Counted from the first letter of the stretch, positions 1-6,052 are shown. The stretch: 6,448 nucleotides of DNA from Gammaproteobacteria bacterium (GCA_028694565.1 JAQVKR010000162.1:1-6448); one strand, 5' to 3'. Numbers and translations are program-made. The notes: generated by a model not told the origin, from the letters alone.

Positions 1-1729
1 GGCCGGCATCCCAGCGGTTGAACTCGTCCGTGTCGTGGGCCATCAGGAAGGCCAGATCGGCGCCGCTGTAGTCGTAGCGCAGCCCGACCGGGGCGGAGAA
101 GCCGCGCAGCAGCGAGGGCACGGGCGCCTCGGCCAGCGCCTCGAACACGAAGGTGTGCTCGGCCTCGGTGAGCTCGAGGACCCGGGTGCCGGCCCCGGCT
201 TCCGCCTCCCCGGCCAGCCGCAGCGGCAGATCGGCGCCGTCGGGACCCACCAGGCCGACGGCGAAGGGGATGTGCAGGGGCGACTTGTCGGGCTGGCCGG
301 GGGTGGGCGGGGTGTGCTGGGCGATGGTCAGGGTGTAGGTCCGGGCCCGGGGGTCGTGCCGGCCGGAGACGCCGAGCACCGGGGTGCCGGCCTGGCCGTA
401 CCAGCGCCGGAACCGGGACAGGTCGCGCCCCGTGGCCTCCTCCAGGGCCTGCACGAAGTCGTCGCAGGTGACCGCCTGGCCGTCGAAGCGCTCGAAGTAG
501 CGGTCGGTGCCCCGGCGGAAGCCCCCGGGGCCCAGCAGGGTGTGGAGCATGCGCACCACCTCGGCGCCCTTCTCGTAGACGGTGAGGGTGTAGAAGTTGT
601 TGATCTCCTGGTAGGCGTCGGGGCGCACCGGGTGGGCCAGGGGGCCGCCGTCCTCGCGGAACTGGTGGGTGCGCAGCAGGTTCACGTCCTTGATGCGCTT
701 GACCGCCCGGGAGGTCATGTCGGCGGTGAACTGCTGGTCGCGGAAGACGGTGAAGCCCTCCTTCAGGGAGAGCTGGAACCAGTCGCGGCAGGTGACCCGG
801 TTGCCGGACCAGTTGTGGAAGTACTCGTGGGCGATGACCGCCTCGATGCCCTCGTAGTCCTCGTCGGTGGCCGTCTCCGGCTGGGCCAGCACGTACTTGG
901 AGTTGAAGACGTTGAGGCCCTTGTTCTCCATCGCCCCCATGTTGAAGTCGTCCACCGCCACGATCATGTAGATGTCGAGATCGTACTCGCGCCCGAACAC
1001 CCGCTCGTCCCAGGCCATGGCCTCCTTCAGCGCATGCATGGCGTGGCCGCACTTCTCGGCGTTGCGCGGCTCCACCCAGATCTCGAGCTTCACCTCGCGG
1101 CCGCCGGCGGTGGTGAAGGCGTCCTCCAGGGAGACCAGGTTCCCGGCCACCAGGGCGAACAGGTAGCAGGGCTTGGGGAACGGGTCCTCCCAGGTGACGA
1201 AGTGGCGGCCGTCCGGCAGCTCGCCGCGGGCCACCGGGTTGCCGTTGGAGAGCAGCACCGGGCAGCGCGCGGGGTCGGCGCTGATGGTGGTGCTGAAGCG
1301 GGCCATCACGTCGGGGCGATCGGGGTAGAAGGTGATCTTGCGGAACCCCTCCGCCTCGCACTGGGTGCAGAAGTTGCCGCTGGAGAGGTAGAGGCCCTCC
1401 AGCGAGGTGTTCTCGCCGGGCCGGATCTCCACGCTCGTCTCCACCGTGCAGCGCTCCGGCAGCACGCCCAGGTCGAGGTGATCCCCGGTGAGGGTGTACT
1501 CGTGGGGGGCCAGCTCGCGGCCGTCCACCGCCACCCGCCTCAGCTCCAGCTCCTGGCCGTCCAGCACCAGCGGCCCCGGCGGCAGCGCGGGGTTGCGCCG
1601 CAGGGTCAGGCACGCCTCCACCCGGGTGACCGGGTCGTCCAGCTCGAAGGCGAGATCGACGTGCTCCACGAAATAGGGGGGCGGGGTGTAGTCCTTGCGG
1701 TGGATGGTCCTGGGCGTGGCTTCTCTCAT
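1..1729 (-). CDS. pepN: Aminopeptidase N (M1 zinc metallopeptidase), 3' end outside window
   Basis: This is a cytosolic zinc aminopeptidase that removes N-terminal residues from peptides during protein turnover. The frame reads without interruption from ATG at 1729 to the window edge, giving 576 residues; E. coli PepN has about 870, so the C-terminal helical domain is mostly missing because of the window edge, not because of damage. The substrate-binding motif GAMEN is at residues 265-269 (bases 923-937). The zinc site HEYFH is at 301-305 (bases 815-829), followed by the third zinc ligand E324 in LKEG. The transition-state tyrosine is Y385 in the VYEKG motif. All sit four residues later than in the E. 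coli enzyme. The order is an N-terminal beta domain (about 1-195), the thermolysin-like catalytic domain (about 196-445) and a beta-sandwich domain (from about 446). The start fits the family's N-terminus (a KDY near residue 13), although only a weak AGG lies upstream. A TACAAT promoter element lies about 46 bases upstream. Confidence 0.97.
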   Translation of the reverse strand, partial: MREATPRTIHRKDYTPPPYFVEHVDLAFELDDPVTRVEACLTLRRNPALPPGPLVLDGQELELRRVAVDGRELAPHEYTLTGDHLDLGVLPERCTVETSVEIRPGENTSLEGLYLSSGNFCTQCEAEGFRKITFYPDRPDVMARFSTTISADPARCPVLLSNGNPVARGELPDGRHFVTWEDPFPKPCYLFALVAGNLVSLEDAFTTAGGREVKLEIWVEPRNAEKCGHAMHALKEAMAWDERVFGREYDLDIYMIVAVDDFNMGAMENKGLNVFNSKYVLAQPETATDEDYEGIEAVIAHEYFHNWSGNRVTCRDWFQLSLKEGFTVFRDQQFTADMTSRAVKRIKDVNLLRTHQFREDGGPLAHPVRPDAYQEINNFYTLTVYEKGAEVVRMLHTLLGPGGFRRGTDRYFERFDGQAVTCDDFVQALEEATGRDLSRFRRWYGQAGTPVLGVSGRHDPRARTYTLTIAQHTPPTPGQPDKSPLHIPFAVGLVGPDGADLPLRLAGEAEAGAGTRVLELTEAEHTFVFEALAEAPVPSLLRGFSAPVGLRYDYSGADLAFLMAHDTDEFNRWDAG

Positions 1730-1956
1730 GGCGGGGCCTGTTGGGGGATGGTGAATCAGGGGTGGGTGTCGTGGATTGTAGCGCCCCGCCGCGGGCCGCT
1801 TCACCCCCCCGGGCCGAGGGGTTGTCCGGCGGCGGCCATGGGCCCACCCGCCGGCGCCAGGGCGCGGGGAGGTCGGGCGCTGCAACGTTGCGCGTTCCGC
1901 CGAAGGAGCGGGCCGGTGTCCGGGACCGGGCGGCGGGGGCCGGGCCGGCGGGGCCC
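1730..1956. other. Intergenic stretch between the MgtC/DUF4010 gene and pepN
   Basis: The stretch holds the pepN promoter and leader at its left side. At its right side are GC dyads that could help end transcription of the upstream membrane protein gene. One is GGGCC (1942-1946) paired with GGCCC (1952-1956), directly beyond that gene's stop codon. Another is CCGGT (1913-1917) paired with ACCGG (1925-1929). Neither is followed by a T-run. A perfect 10-bp palindrome GCAACGTTGC lies at 1882-1891. I see no gene here; the frames that cross it on the plus strand are antisense to real genes. Confidence 0.5.
1775..1780 (-). promoter_or_regulatory. Putative -10 element (TACAAT) for pepN
   Basis: Read on the minus strand, the sequence CGCTACAAT gives a sigma-70-type -10 hexamer matching TATAAT at five of six positions. 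It would start transcription near 1768 and leave a leader of about 39 bases before the pepN ATG. The -35 region is poor: the best candidate about 17-18 bases upstream is GTGAAG/TGAAGC. The same nine bases occur ahead of the transporter gene at 4451-4459, which supports the call in DNA this rich in GC. Confidence 0.5.
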
Positions 1957-3219
1957 TCACCCCGCCATGGGGGCGGTGGCCAGGGTGGCGGCCATGCCGG
2001 AGAGCACCACCGCGGTCGCGGCCAGGGCGGTGCGCCGGGCCATGCTGCCGCCGGCGATGAACACCACCAGCAGGCCCTTCACCGTCGTGTTCACCAGGGC
2101 GGCGATGACGATGCCGTAGGCCGCTACGCCCGCCAGCAGGGTCTCGGGCACCATGCCGGCCAGCGACAGGGTGATGGCGTCCACGTCGGCGATGCCGGAG
2201 GCCGCGGCGAGCAGGTAGACGCCGAGATCGCCGTACCATTCCCGCAGGGCCACCGAGAGCAGCATCACCAGCGCCAGCACGGCGCCGAACTTCATCGCCG
2301 TGGCCAGCTCGAAGGGGTGGGTGAGGCGCACCCGGGCCGGGAGCCGCGCGGCGCTGCGCCACAGCAGCAGCGCCGCGGCGTAGCCCACCACCGCCATGAC
2401 GCCCACGGGCACCAGCAGCGCGGGCAGCAGGGCCGGGCTCACGGCGGCCACCACCAGCAGCAGGCGCGGGAACATGGTGCTGGACGCGAGCAGCACCCCC
2501 GCGGCCAGCAGGGGCTGCAGCTCGACGTTCTCCCGCCCCATGCGCGCCAGGCTCAGGGTCACCGCCGTGGAGGCGGCCAGCCCGCCGAAGGCGGAAGTGA
2601 AGAGGATGCCGCGATTCGGTCCGGCGATCTTCACGGCGAAGTAGCCGAACAGGGAGATGGCGGCGATGAGCACCACCATCCACCAGATGATGTAGGGGTT
2701 GAGCGCCTGCCAGGGGCCGTAGCCCCGGTCGGGCAGGATGGGCAGCAGCACCACCGAGATCAGCAGCAGCTGCAGGGTCGCGTGGAGCTCCTGGGGCTCC
2801 AGCCGCCGCAGCCAGCCGTGCACCGCCACCTTGAAGCTCAGCAGGGTGACCGTCACCACCGCCATGGCGGCCGCCGCGGCGGGATAGCCCAGCTGCACCA
2901 GCGCTCCGAGAGCGAAGGCCACCAGGGCGGCGGCCTCGGTGGTGAAGCCGTAATCCCGGTCGCGCCGGACGCCGAGGTAGTAGCCCAGGCCCATCAGCCC
3001 GGTGAAGCCGAGCAGGGCGAAGCCGAGCAGGGTGGGATCCACCTCGCGGGCGATGAGCCCCCACACGCCGCCCAGCAGCCCGATGAGGCCGAAGGTGCGC
3101 AGGCCGGCGAAGCGTCCGCCCTCCTCCGCCTCGCGGGTTTTCCAGCCCCGCTCCACGCCGATGAGCAGGCCGATGGCCAGCGCCAGTCCGAGATCGAGGA
3201 AGAGTTCCAGTTGGGTCAT
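1957..3219 (-). CDS. MgtC/SapB-type DUF4010 family integral membrane protein
   Basis: This is a 420-residue, very hydrophobic inner-membrane protein with an N-terminal MgtC/SapB-like domain (about residues 1-140) and a C-terminal DUF4010 domain (about 170-410). The first helix is followed by the family motif GLLIGVERGW at 17-26 and a basic/acidic loop to R41, as in MgtC-type proteins. Later helices carry the characteristic GGLAASTAVTLSLA (212-225) and IADVDAITLSLA (343-354) segments, and a polar NTT in a helix at 377-379. Proteins of this architecture are widespread but lack an established transport substrate; a link to magnesium is by analogy with MgtC only. The start is fixed: an in-frame TAG lies four codons upstream with no other start codon between. 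There is no recognisable Shine-Dalgarno sequence. A TAGTAT at 3226-3231 could be a -10 giving an almost leaderless message, but no -35 supports it. The gene is separated by more than 220 bases from both same-strand neighbours, so it is probably its own unit. Confidence 0.9.
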   Translation of the reverse strand: MTQLELFLDLGLALAIGLLIGVERGWKTREAEEGGRFAGLRTFGLIGLLGGVWGLIAREVDPTLLGFALLGFTGLMGLGYYLGVRRDRDYGFTTEAAALVAFALGALVQLGYPAAAAAMAVVTVTLLSFKVAVHGWLRRLEPQELHATLQLLLISVVLLPILPDRGYGPWQALNPYIIWWMVVLIAAISLFGYFAVKIAGPNRGILFTSAFGGLAASTAVTLSLARMGRENVELQPLLAAGVLLASSTMFPRLLLVVAAVSPALLPALLVPVGVMAVVGYAAALLLWRSAARLPARVRLTHPFELATAMKFGAVLALVMLLSVALREWYGDLGVYLLAAASGIADVDAITLSLAGMVPETLLAGVAAYGIVIAALVNTTVKGLLVVFIAGGSMARRTALAATAVVLSGMAATLATAPMAG

Positions 3220-3560
3220 GAACGGATACTAGCGCGTGGCTTCGCGCAATAGCACCTGTCCGGCGCCGCGGCCGCCCATTGCCGGGCCGGTGGCCGGGGG
3301 ATGGAGTGGCGGCGTTTTCCGTACGGGGCGGGGCTGGCGCCCGGGGCCTCCGTCTTCTGCGGGGAGTTGTTGCGGGTCTGCGCGGCGTCCGCCCCCGGCG
3401 CCATGCCGCGGCCGCGGGCAGGTGTTCGGGCGGGGCTGATCAAGCCGGCGCGGGGGCCGGAACCGGGCAGGGCGGGGATCTCCCGGCCCTGCCGGTGCGG
3501 TGCGGGTGGGGCCGGGATGGCGGCACCCACCCGCGCAGGGTGGAGCGGGGTGAGGTCCGC
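3220..3560. other. Gene-free stretch between ompW and the MgtC/DUF4010 gene
   Basis: About 340 bases with no credible gene. The open frames crossing it, including a minus-strand frame of about 104 codons at 3216-3530, encode Pro/Ala/Arg-rich sequence with no family resemblance. The stretch contains the hairpin at 3462-3496 downstream of ompW, a 12-bp palindrome CCGCGGCCGCGG at 3406-3417, and presumably the promoter of the membrane protein gene, which I cannot place with confidence. Confidence 0.5.
3462..3496 (-). terminator. Strong GC hairpin downstream of ompW, possible terminator
   Basis: The arms GGCAGGGC and GCCCTGCC pair perfectly over 8 bp. Outer ACCGG/CCGGT pairing lengthens the stem to about 11 bp with a single bulged base, and inner GGGA/TCCC pairing may extend it across one mismatch. 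It begins about 65 bases past the ompW stop codon. On the minus strand it is followed only by TTCC, with no U-run, so it may act as a processing or stability element or a Rho-assisted end rather than a classical intrinsic terminator. Confidence 0.4.
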
Positions 3561-4190
3561 TCAGAAGCGGGTGCCGACGCCCACCATGAAGACCCAGGGA
3601 TCAATCTCCACCTCGGCGCTGGCGTTCACGTCGCCGGAGAGGGTGGCATCGGTGTCGATGTCGGCATACCAGGCGGCGCCGTTGAGGTAGAAGCCGTTGC
3701 CGAGGTCCACGTCCACACCCGCCTCGGCGGCCAGGCCGAAGGAGTCGTCGAGGCTGAGCTTGGTGTTGCCGAGGCCGCGGGTATCCTCCTCGAAGAAGGT
3801 GGTGTAGTTCACCCCGGCGCCCACGTAGGGGCGGATGGTGCCCGCGGGGTTGAAGTGATACTGGACCGTCAGTGTGGGGGGCAGGTGCTTGGTGGTGGCC
3901 ACCGTGCCGCCGTTCAGGGTGATGTCATGCTTGAAGGGGGTGGCGGCCAGGAGCTCGACACCGATGTTGTCGGTCACCATGTAGGTGAAGTTGAGGCCCA
4001 GCTGGGTGTTGCCGTCCACTTCAACGCCGGGACCGGCGAGCTTGTTGTCATCGGCCTCGGTGGTGGGTCTGACATGGGCCGCGCCGACACGGACCAGGAT
4101 GTCGCCCGCCTCCACGGCCAGGGCGTTGGAGCTCATCAGGGCCAGGCCAGCGGCCACGGCCATCACGCAGGAATTCTTTGCAAGCTTCAT
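3561..4190 (-). CDS. ompW: OmpW-family outer-membrane beta-barrel protein
   Basis: This 209-residue protein is of the usual length for OmpW, an eight-stranded outer-membrane barrel that forms a narrow hydrophobic channel for small apolar compounds. A signal peptide is plain: basic residues K2 and K5, a hydrophobic core at 8-19, and an ALA cleavage site with processing expected after residue 25. The mature protein starts VEAGD and soon has the LVRVGAAHV strand typical of the family. The signature KHLPPTLTVQYHF lies near the middle, then PYVGAGVNYT. The chain ends in GVGTRF; the terminal Phe is the recognition signal for outer-membrane barrel assembly. The mature chain is acidic. The start is fixed by an in-frame TAG immediately before the ATG and by an excellent ribosome binding site five bases upstream. 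OmpW is regulated by oxygen and carbon regulators in E. coli; candidate sites here are described at 4310-4350. Substrate is not shown by the sequence. Confidence 0.95.
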   Translation of the reverse strand: MKLAKNSCVMAVAAGLALMSSNALAVEAGDILVRVGAAHVRPTTEADDNKLAGPGVEVDGNTQLGLNFTYMVTDNIGVELLAATPFKHDITLNGGTVATTKHLPPTLTVQYHFNPAGTIRPYVGAGVNYTTFFEEDTRGLGNTKLSLDDSFGLAAEAGVDVDLGNGFYLNGAAWYADIDTDATLSGDVNASAEVEIDPWVFMVGVGTRF

Positions 4191-4195
4191 CTACG

Positions 4196-4201
4196 ACCTC
4201 C
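4196..4201 (-). promoter_or_regulatory. Shine-Dalgarno sequence of ompW
   Basis: Read on the minus strand it is GGAGGT, a full match to the anti-Shine-Dalgarno complement, five bases before the ATG. It is much stronger than the sites ahead of the other genes in the window, suggesting high translation of ompW. Confidence 0.85.
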
Positions 4202-4284
4202 CTCGAGTCGTTTCGGGGCCGCCGGGCGCCCCCTGGATGGGTGTGCACGGCACGGAAACGCGCTTCCCATGCCTCGTGCGGCAA

Positions 4285-4303
4285 GGTCGGCGCAATGCCG
4301 ACC
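4285..4303 (-). promoter_or_regulatory. Stem-loop at the predicted 5' end of the ompW transcript
   Basis: GGTCGGC and GCCGACC form a perfect 7-bp stem around a five-base loop (ATTGC on the minus strand). If the -10 at 4310-4315 is used, transcription would start about seven bases later, at or next to the first G of this stem. The ompW message would then begin with a hairpin and have a leader of about 113 bases. A second potential long-range pairing, GAAACG (4255-4260) with CGTTTC (4209-4214), lies closer to the ribosome binding site. The E. coli ompA leader is known to use a 5' hairpin for stability; the same role here is inference. Confidence 0.45.
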
Positions 4304-4309
4304 GGGTGA

Positions 4310-4337
4310 GTTTTATGTGAACCAGTTCACAAAACAA
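4310..4337 (-). promoter_or_regulatory. Putative ompW promoter with operator-like palindrome between -35 and -10
   Basis: On the minus strand, TTGTTT (4332-4337) and TAAAAC (4310-4315) are plausible -35 and -10 hexamers, matching consensus at three and four of six positions. The 16-base spacer between them is exactly the perfect palindrome TGTGAACCAGTTCACA (4316-4331), with 7-bp arms around a two-base centre. The palindrome also fits the CRP consensus TGTGA-N6-TCACA at all ten fixed positions. Its place between the hexamers favours a repressor operator; if a CRP homologue binds, the true start site may be elsewhere or the effect may be repression. Confidence 0.5.
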
Positions 4338-4350
4338 TGACACAAATCAA
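4337..4350 (-). promoter_or_regulatory. FNR/Anr-like box upstream of ompW
   Basis: Read on the minus strand it is TTGATTTGTGTCAT. Against the FNR consensus TTGAT-N4-ATCAA the first half-site is complete and the second matches at three of five positions. Its centre lies about 40-41 bases upstream of the predicted ompW start site, the classical position for an FNR-type activator touching the -35 region. E. coli ompW is activated by FNR, which makes the match more credible, but the second half-site is weak. Confidence 0.35.
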
Positions 4351-4453
4351 ATGTGGGTATTGTTCCCGGCCGGTGGCGGATGGCGGGACTTCGCCGTTCA
4401 TGGCGCAGCACCCTTCGCCCGGAGTCCCTGGCCGCCGGACCGCGCATCTCCGC

Positions 4454-4459
4454 TACAAT
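4454..4459 (+). promoter_or_regulatory. Putative -10 element (TACAAT) for the CDF transporter
   Basis: CGCTACAAT at 4451-4459 contains a five-of-six match to TATAAT and would start transcription near 4466, about 32 bases before the chosen ATG. No convincing -35 hexamer lies 16-18 bases upstream. The element is identical over nine bases to that ahead of pepN, and it lies inside the upstream extension of the transporter frame, which argues against the earlier start codon at 4351. Confidence 0.45.
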
Positions 4460-4497
4460 GGCGTTCGTGGCGCCCCCGCACCGGAGACTGGGAACCT

Positions 4498-5469
4498 ATG
4501 GCAGGCTCGTCGAAGAAGGTCATCCTCGCCGCCCTGGCCGGCAACGGCCTGATTGCCCTGACCAAGTTCGTGGCCGCCGCCCTGACCGGCAGCTCGGCCA
4601 TGCTCTCGGAGGGGATCCACTCCGTGGTGGATACCGGCAACCAGGTCCTGCTGCTCCACGGCCTGCGCCGCGCGGCCCGGCCCGCCGACGCCCGCTTCCC
4701 CTTCGGCCATGGCAAGGAGGTCTACTTCTGGAGCTTCGTGGTGGCCATTCTCATCTTCGCGGTGGGCGCCGGCGTCTCGCTTTACGAGGGGGTGCAGCAC
4801 ATGCTCCGCCCGGTAGCGGTGGAGAATCCGCTGGTCAACTACGTGGTGCTGGGCCTGGCGCTGCTGTTCGAGGGGGGCTCCTGGGCGTTCGCCCTGCGCG
4901 AGTTCAGGCGCGGCAAGGGCCGGTGGGGCTACATCGAGGCGGTGCGGCGGGGCAAGGACCCCTCCCTGTTCGTGGTGCTGTTCGAGGACTCCGCCGCCAT
5001 GCTCGGCCTGCTGGTGGCCTTTTTCGGCATCCTGCTGGCCCAGGTGACCGGTAATCCCCTGTGGGACGGGGCGGCTTCCGTGATCATCGGCCTGATTCTC
5101 GGCGGCACGGCCGCCTGGCTGGCATGGGAGACCCACGGACTGCTCATCGGCGAGAGCGCGAACCGCGGGGTGGTGGACGGCATCCGCGCCCTGGTGCGCC
5201 TGCGCCCGGGCGTGGAGCACGTGAACGAAGTGCTCACCCTGCACATGGGTCCGGAGTTCATCCTGGTCAACATCAGCGTCGATTTCGCCGACGATCTGCC
5301 CGCCGCGGCGCTGGAGACGACCATCTGCGCGCTCGATCGCGACATCAAGGCCTCCTTCCCCGGCGTGCGCCGGGTGTTCGTGGAGGCGGAGGCCTGGCGC
5401 CGGGGCCAGCCCTTGCCGGAGGCCCCCTGTCCGGGGCCGGCGCCGCCGGCCCCCGCCACCGGGGGCTGA
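4498..5469 (+). CDS. Cation diffusion facilitator (CDF) family transporter
   Basis: This is an inner-membrane exporter of divalent metal ions, normally a dimer using proton exchange, 323 residues long and typical of the family. Six membrane segments can be placed at about 8-28, 33-55, 78-100, 113-133, 158-182 and 190-208, followed by a cytoplasmic C-terminal domain (about 221-297) and a Pro/Gly/Ala-rich tail. Helix 2 carries SEGIHSVVD with the metal-site pair H41 and D45, and the loop FPFGHGKE (67-74) is a CDF hallmark. Helix 5 reads FEDSAAMLG (162-170) and lacks the usual HxxxD, so half of the standard four-ligand site is altered. The frame is open from 4351, but the ATG at 4498 is chosen because the upstream 49 codons resemble no family sequence, contain the -10 element, and the family normally begins just before helix 1. 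A GGGA four bases before the ATG is a weak ribosome binding site. Substrate (Zn, Mn, Fe or other) cannot be told from the sequence. Confidence 0.92.
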   Translation: MAGSSKKVILAALAGNGLIALTKFVAAALTGSSAMLSEGIHSVVDTGNQVLLLHGLRRAARPADARFPFGHGKEVYFWSFVVAILIFAVGAGVSLYEGVQHMLRPVAVENPLVNYVVLGLALLFEGGSWAFALREFRRGKGRWGYIEAVRRGKDPSLFVVLFEDSAAMLGLLVAFFGILLAQVTGNPLWDGAASVIIGLILGGTAAWLAWETHGLLIGESANRGVVDGIRALVRLRPGVEHVNEVLTLHMGPEFILVNISVDFADDLPAAALETTICALDRDIKASFPGVRRVFVEAEAWRRGQPLPEAPCPGPAPPAPATGG

Positions 5470-5475
5470 GGCGCC

Positions 5476-5491
5476 GCCCGGGGGGCCGGGC
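5476..5491. terminator. Hairpin between convergent genes, possible shared terminator
   Basis: GCCCGG and CCGGGC form a perfect 6-bp stem around GGGG, seven bases past the transporter stop and just beyond the stop of the convergent 2H gene. An overlapping alternative, GGGGC/GCCCC within 5482-5494, is directly adjacent to the 2H stop codon. The gap between the two genes is only 25 bases, so one two-way element is plausible. No T-run follows on either strand. Confidence 0.35.
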
Positions 5492-5494
5492 CCC

Positions 5495-6052
5495 TCAGGC
5501 CGGGCCGCCCAGCCGGATCGAATGGACGACCCGGAAGCGGTCCGCCGGCGGATCACCCCGGCAGAGGATGCTGATCTCCGTCACGGTGAACGCCAGGGGC
5601 GACCATCCCGCCTGCAGCGCCGCGAGCAGCGCCTCCGCCCGTCCCGCCGGGGCCCGCCCCACGCTGAGATGCGGGCGGAACGTGCCGGGGCGGCGTCCGC
5701 CGCAGCCGGGAACGGCCCGGGCGAGGGCGGCCTGCAGGCGCACCAGGGGGCTGGCCGGCTCCGGCGCCAGCCACAGGGTGCAGCGGCCATGGCGGTGGCG
5801 GAACAGGCCGAGCCGCTCCAGCCGCACGGGGAACGGCGCCATGGCCGCCGCCGCCGCCGCGAGACGCCCGGCCAGCCCGGGCGGGAGGGGCTCCGGCGCG
5901 AAGGGGTAGATCGCGAAGGGGTAGATCAGGTTGATGTGGGGCATCCAGCGCCGGAAGCGGCGATCATGGACCGCGCGGATGGCCTCGATGGGCGTCCAGC
6001 AGGCTTCCGGCGGCAGGATGGCCACCGCGCTCCGGTGTGTGCGCTCCGGCAT
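5495..6052 (-). CDS. 2H phosphoesterase / '2'-5' RNA ligase' superfamily protein
   Basis: This 185-residue cytosolic protein has the two histidine motifs that define the 2H phosphoesterases: HINL at residues 39-42 and HLSV at 128-131, the latter followed by G132 R133. Members cleave or form 2'-5' or cyclic phosphodiester bonds in RNA or nucleotides. The N-terminal stretch with PPE at 14-16, then an aromatic and basic run ending RRWMPHINLIYPF, is characteristic of one 2H branch. The usual Thr/Ser at the third position of the first motif is Asn41 here. Residues 43-47 (IYPFA) are repeated exactly at 48-52 because of a perfect 15-bp tandem duplication at 5898-5927. The start at 6052 has no good Shine-Dalgarno sequence but places the first beta strand (SAVAILPP) where the family has it. 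The gene converges on the transporter with a 25-base gap and probably stands alone. The exact substrate is unknown. Confidence 0.85.
   Translation of the reverse strand: MPERTHRSAVAILPPEACWTPIEAIRAVHDRRFRRWMPHINLIYPFAIYPFAPEPLPPGLAGRLAAAAAAMAPFPVRLERLGLFRHRHGRCTLWLAPEPASPLVRLQAALARAVPGCGGRRPGTFRPHLSVGRAPAGRAEALLAALQAGWSPLAFTVTEISILCRGDPPADRFRVVHSIRLGGPA
5898..5927 (-). repeat. Perfect 15-bp tandem duplication inside the 2H gene
   Basis: The unit GCGAAGGGGTAGATC (plus strand) occurs twice back to back at 5898-5912 and 5913-5927 with no differences. It is in frame and doubles the pentapeptide IYPFA directly after the first catalytic motif. Identity of the copies, including third codon positions, points to a recent slippage or unequal-pairing event. 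Confidence 0.95.

Larger units (their letters stand above)
4191..4497. other. Divergent control region between ompW and the CDF transporter
   Basis: About 300 bases without a gene. It contains the ompW leader and promoter on the left and the promoter and leader of the transporter on the right. Positions 4309-4365 form the only conspicuous A/T-rich patch in the window. Plus-strand frames starting at 4337-4353 extend the transporter frame or its shadows upstream, but they overlap the transporter's own promoter and carry no family residues. Confidence 0.6.

Noticed and set aside
35..2119. Very long plus-strand open frame of 694 codons opposite pepN
   Set aside because: It is antisense to pepN, whose motifs are unmistakable, and continues into the next gene. 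Its product is Gly/Val/Ala/His-rich without family features. Long antisense frames arise when the sense strand uses almost only G/C-ending codons, so stop codons are rare on the other strand.
1741..3252. Plus-strand open frame of 503 codons opposite the MgtC/DUF4010 gene
   Set aside because: The product is a Gln/His/Gly-rich string mirroring the hydrophobic codons of the real membrane protein; there are no motifs and the start is in an intergenic stretch.
4316..4331. Palindrome taken as a straightforward CRP activation site
   Set aside because: It matches the CRP consensus perfectly, but it lies between the likely -35 and -10 of ompW, where activation by CRP would not be expected. I kept it as an operator of unknown regulator.
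3279..4340. Plus-strand open frame of 353 codons opposite ompW
   Set aside because: It covers ompW antisense and both flanking non-coding stretches; ompW has a signal peptide, a family signature and a strong ribosome binding site, while this frame has none.
4351..4497. Upstream extension of the CDF transporter to an ATG at 4351
   Set aside because: The extra 49 residues (Trp/Pro/Arg-rich) do not resemble a CDF N-terminus and would place the TACAAT element inside the coding region; the ATG at 4498 starts just before helix 1.
4453..5556. Minus-strand open frame of 367 codons opposite the CDF transporter
   Set aside because: It is a His/Gln/Gly-rich shadow of the transporter's codons, with no recognisable domain.
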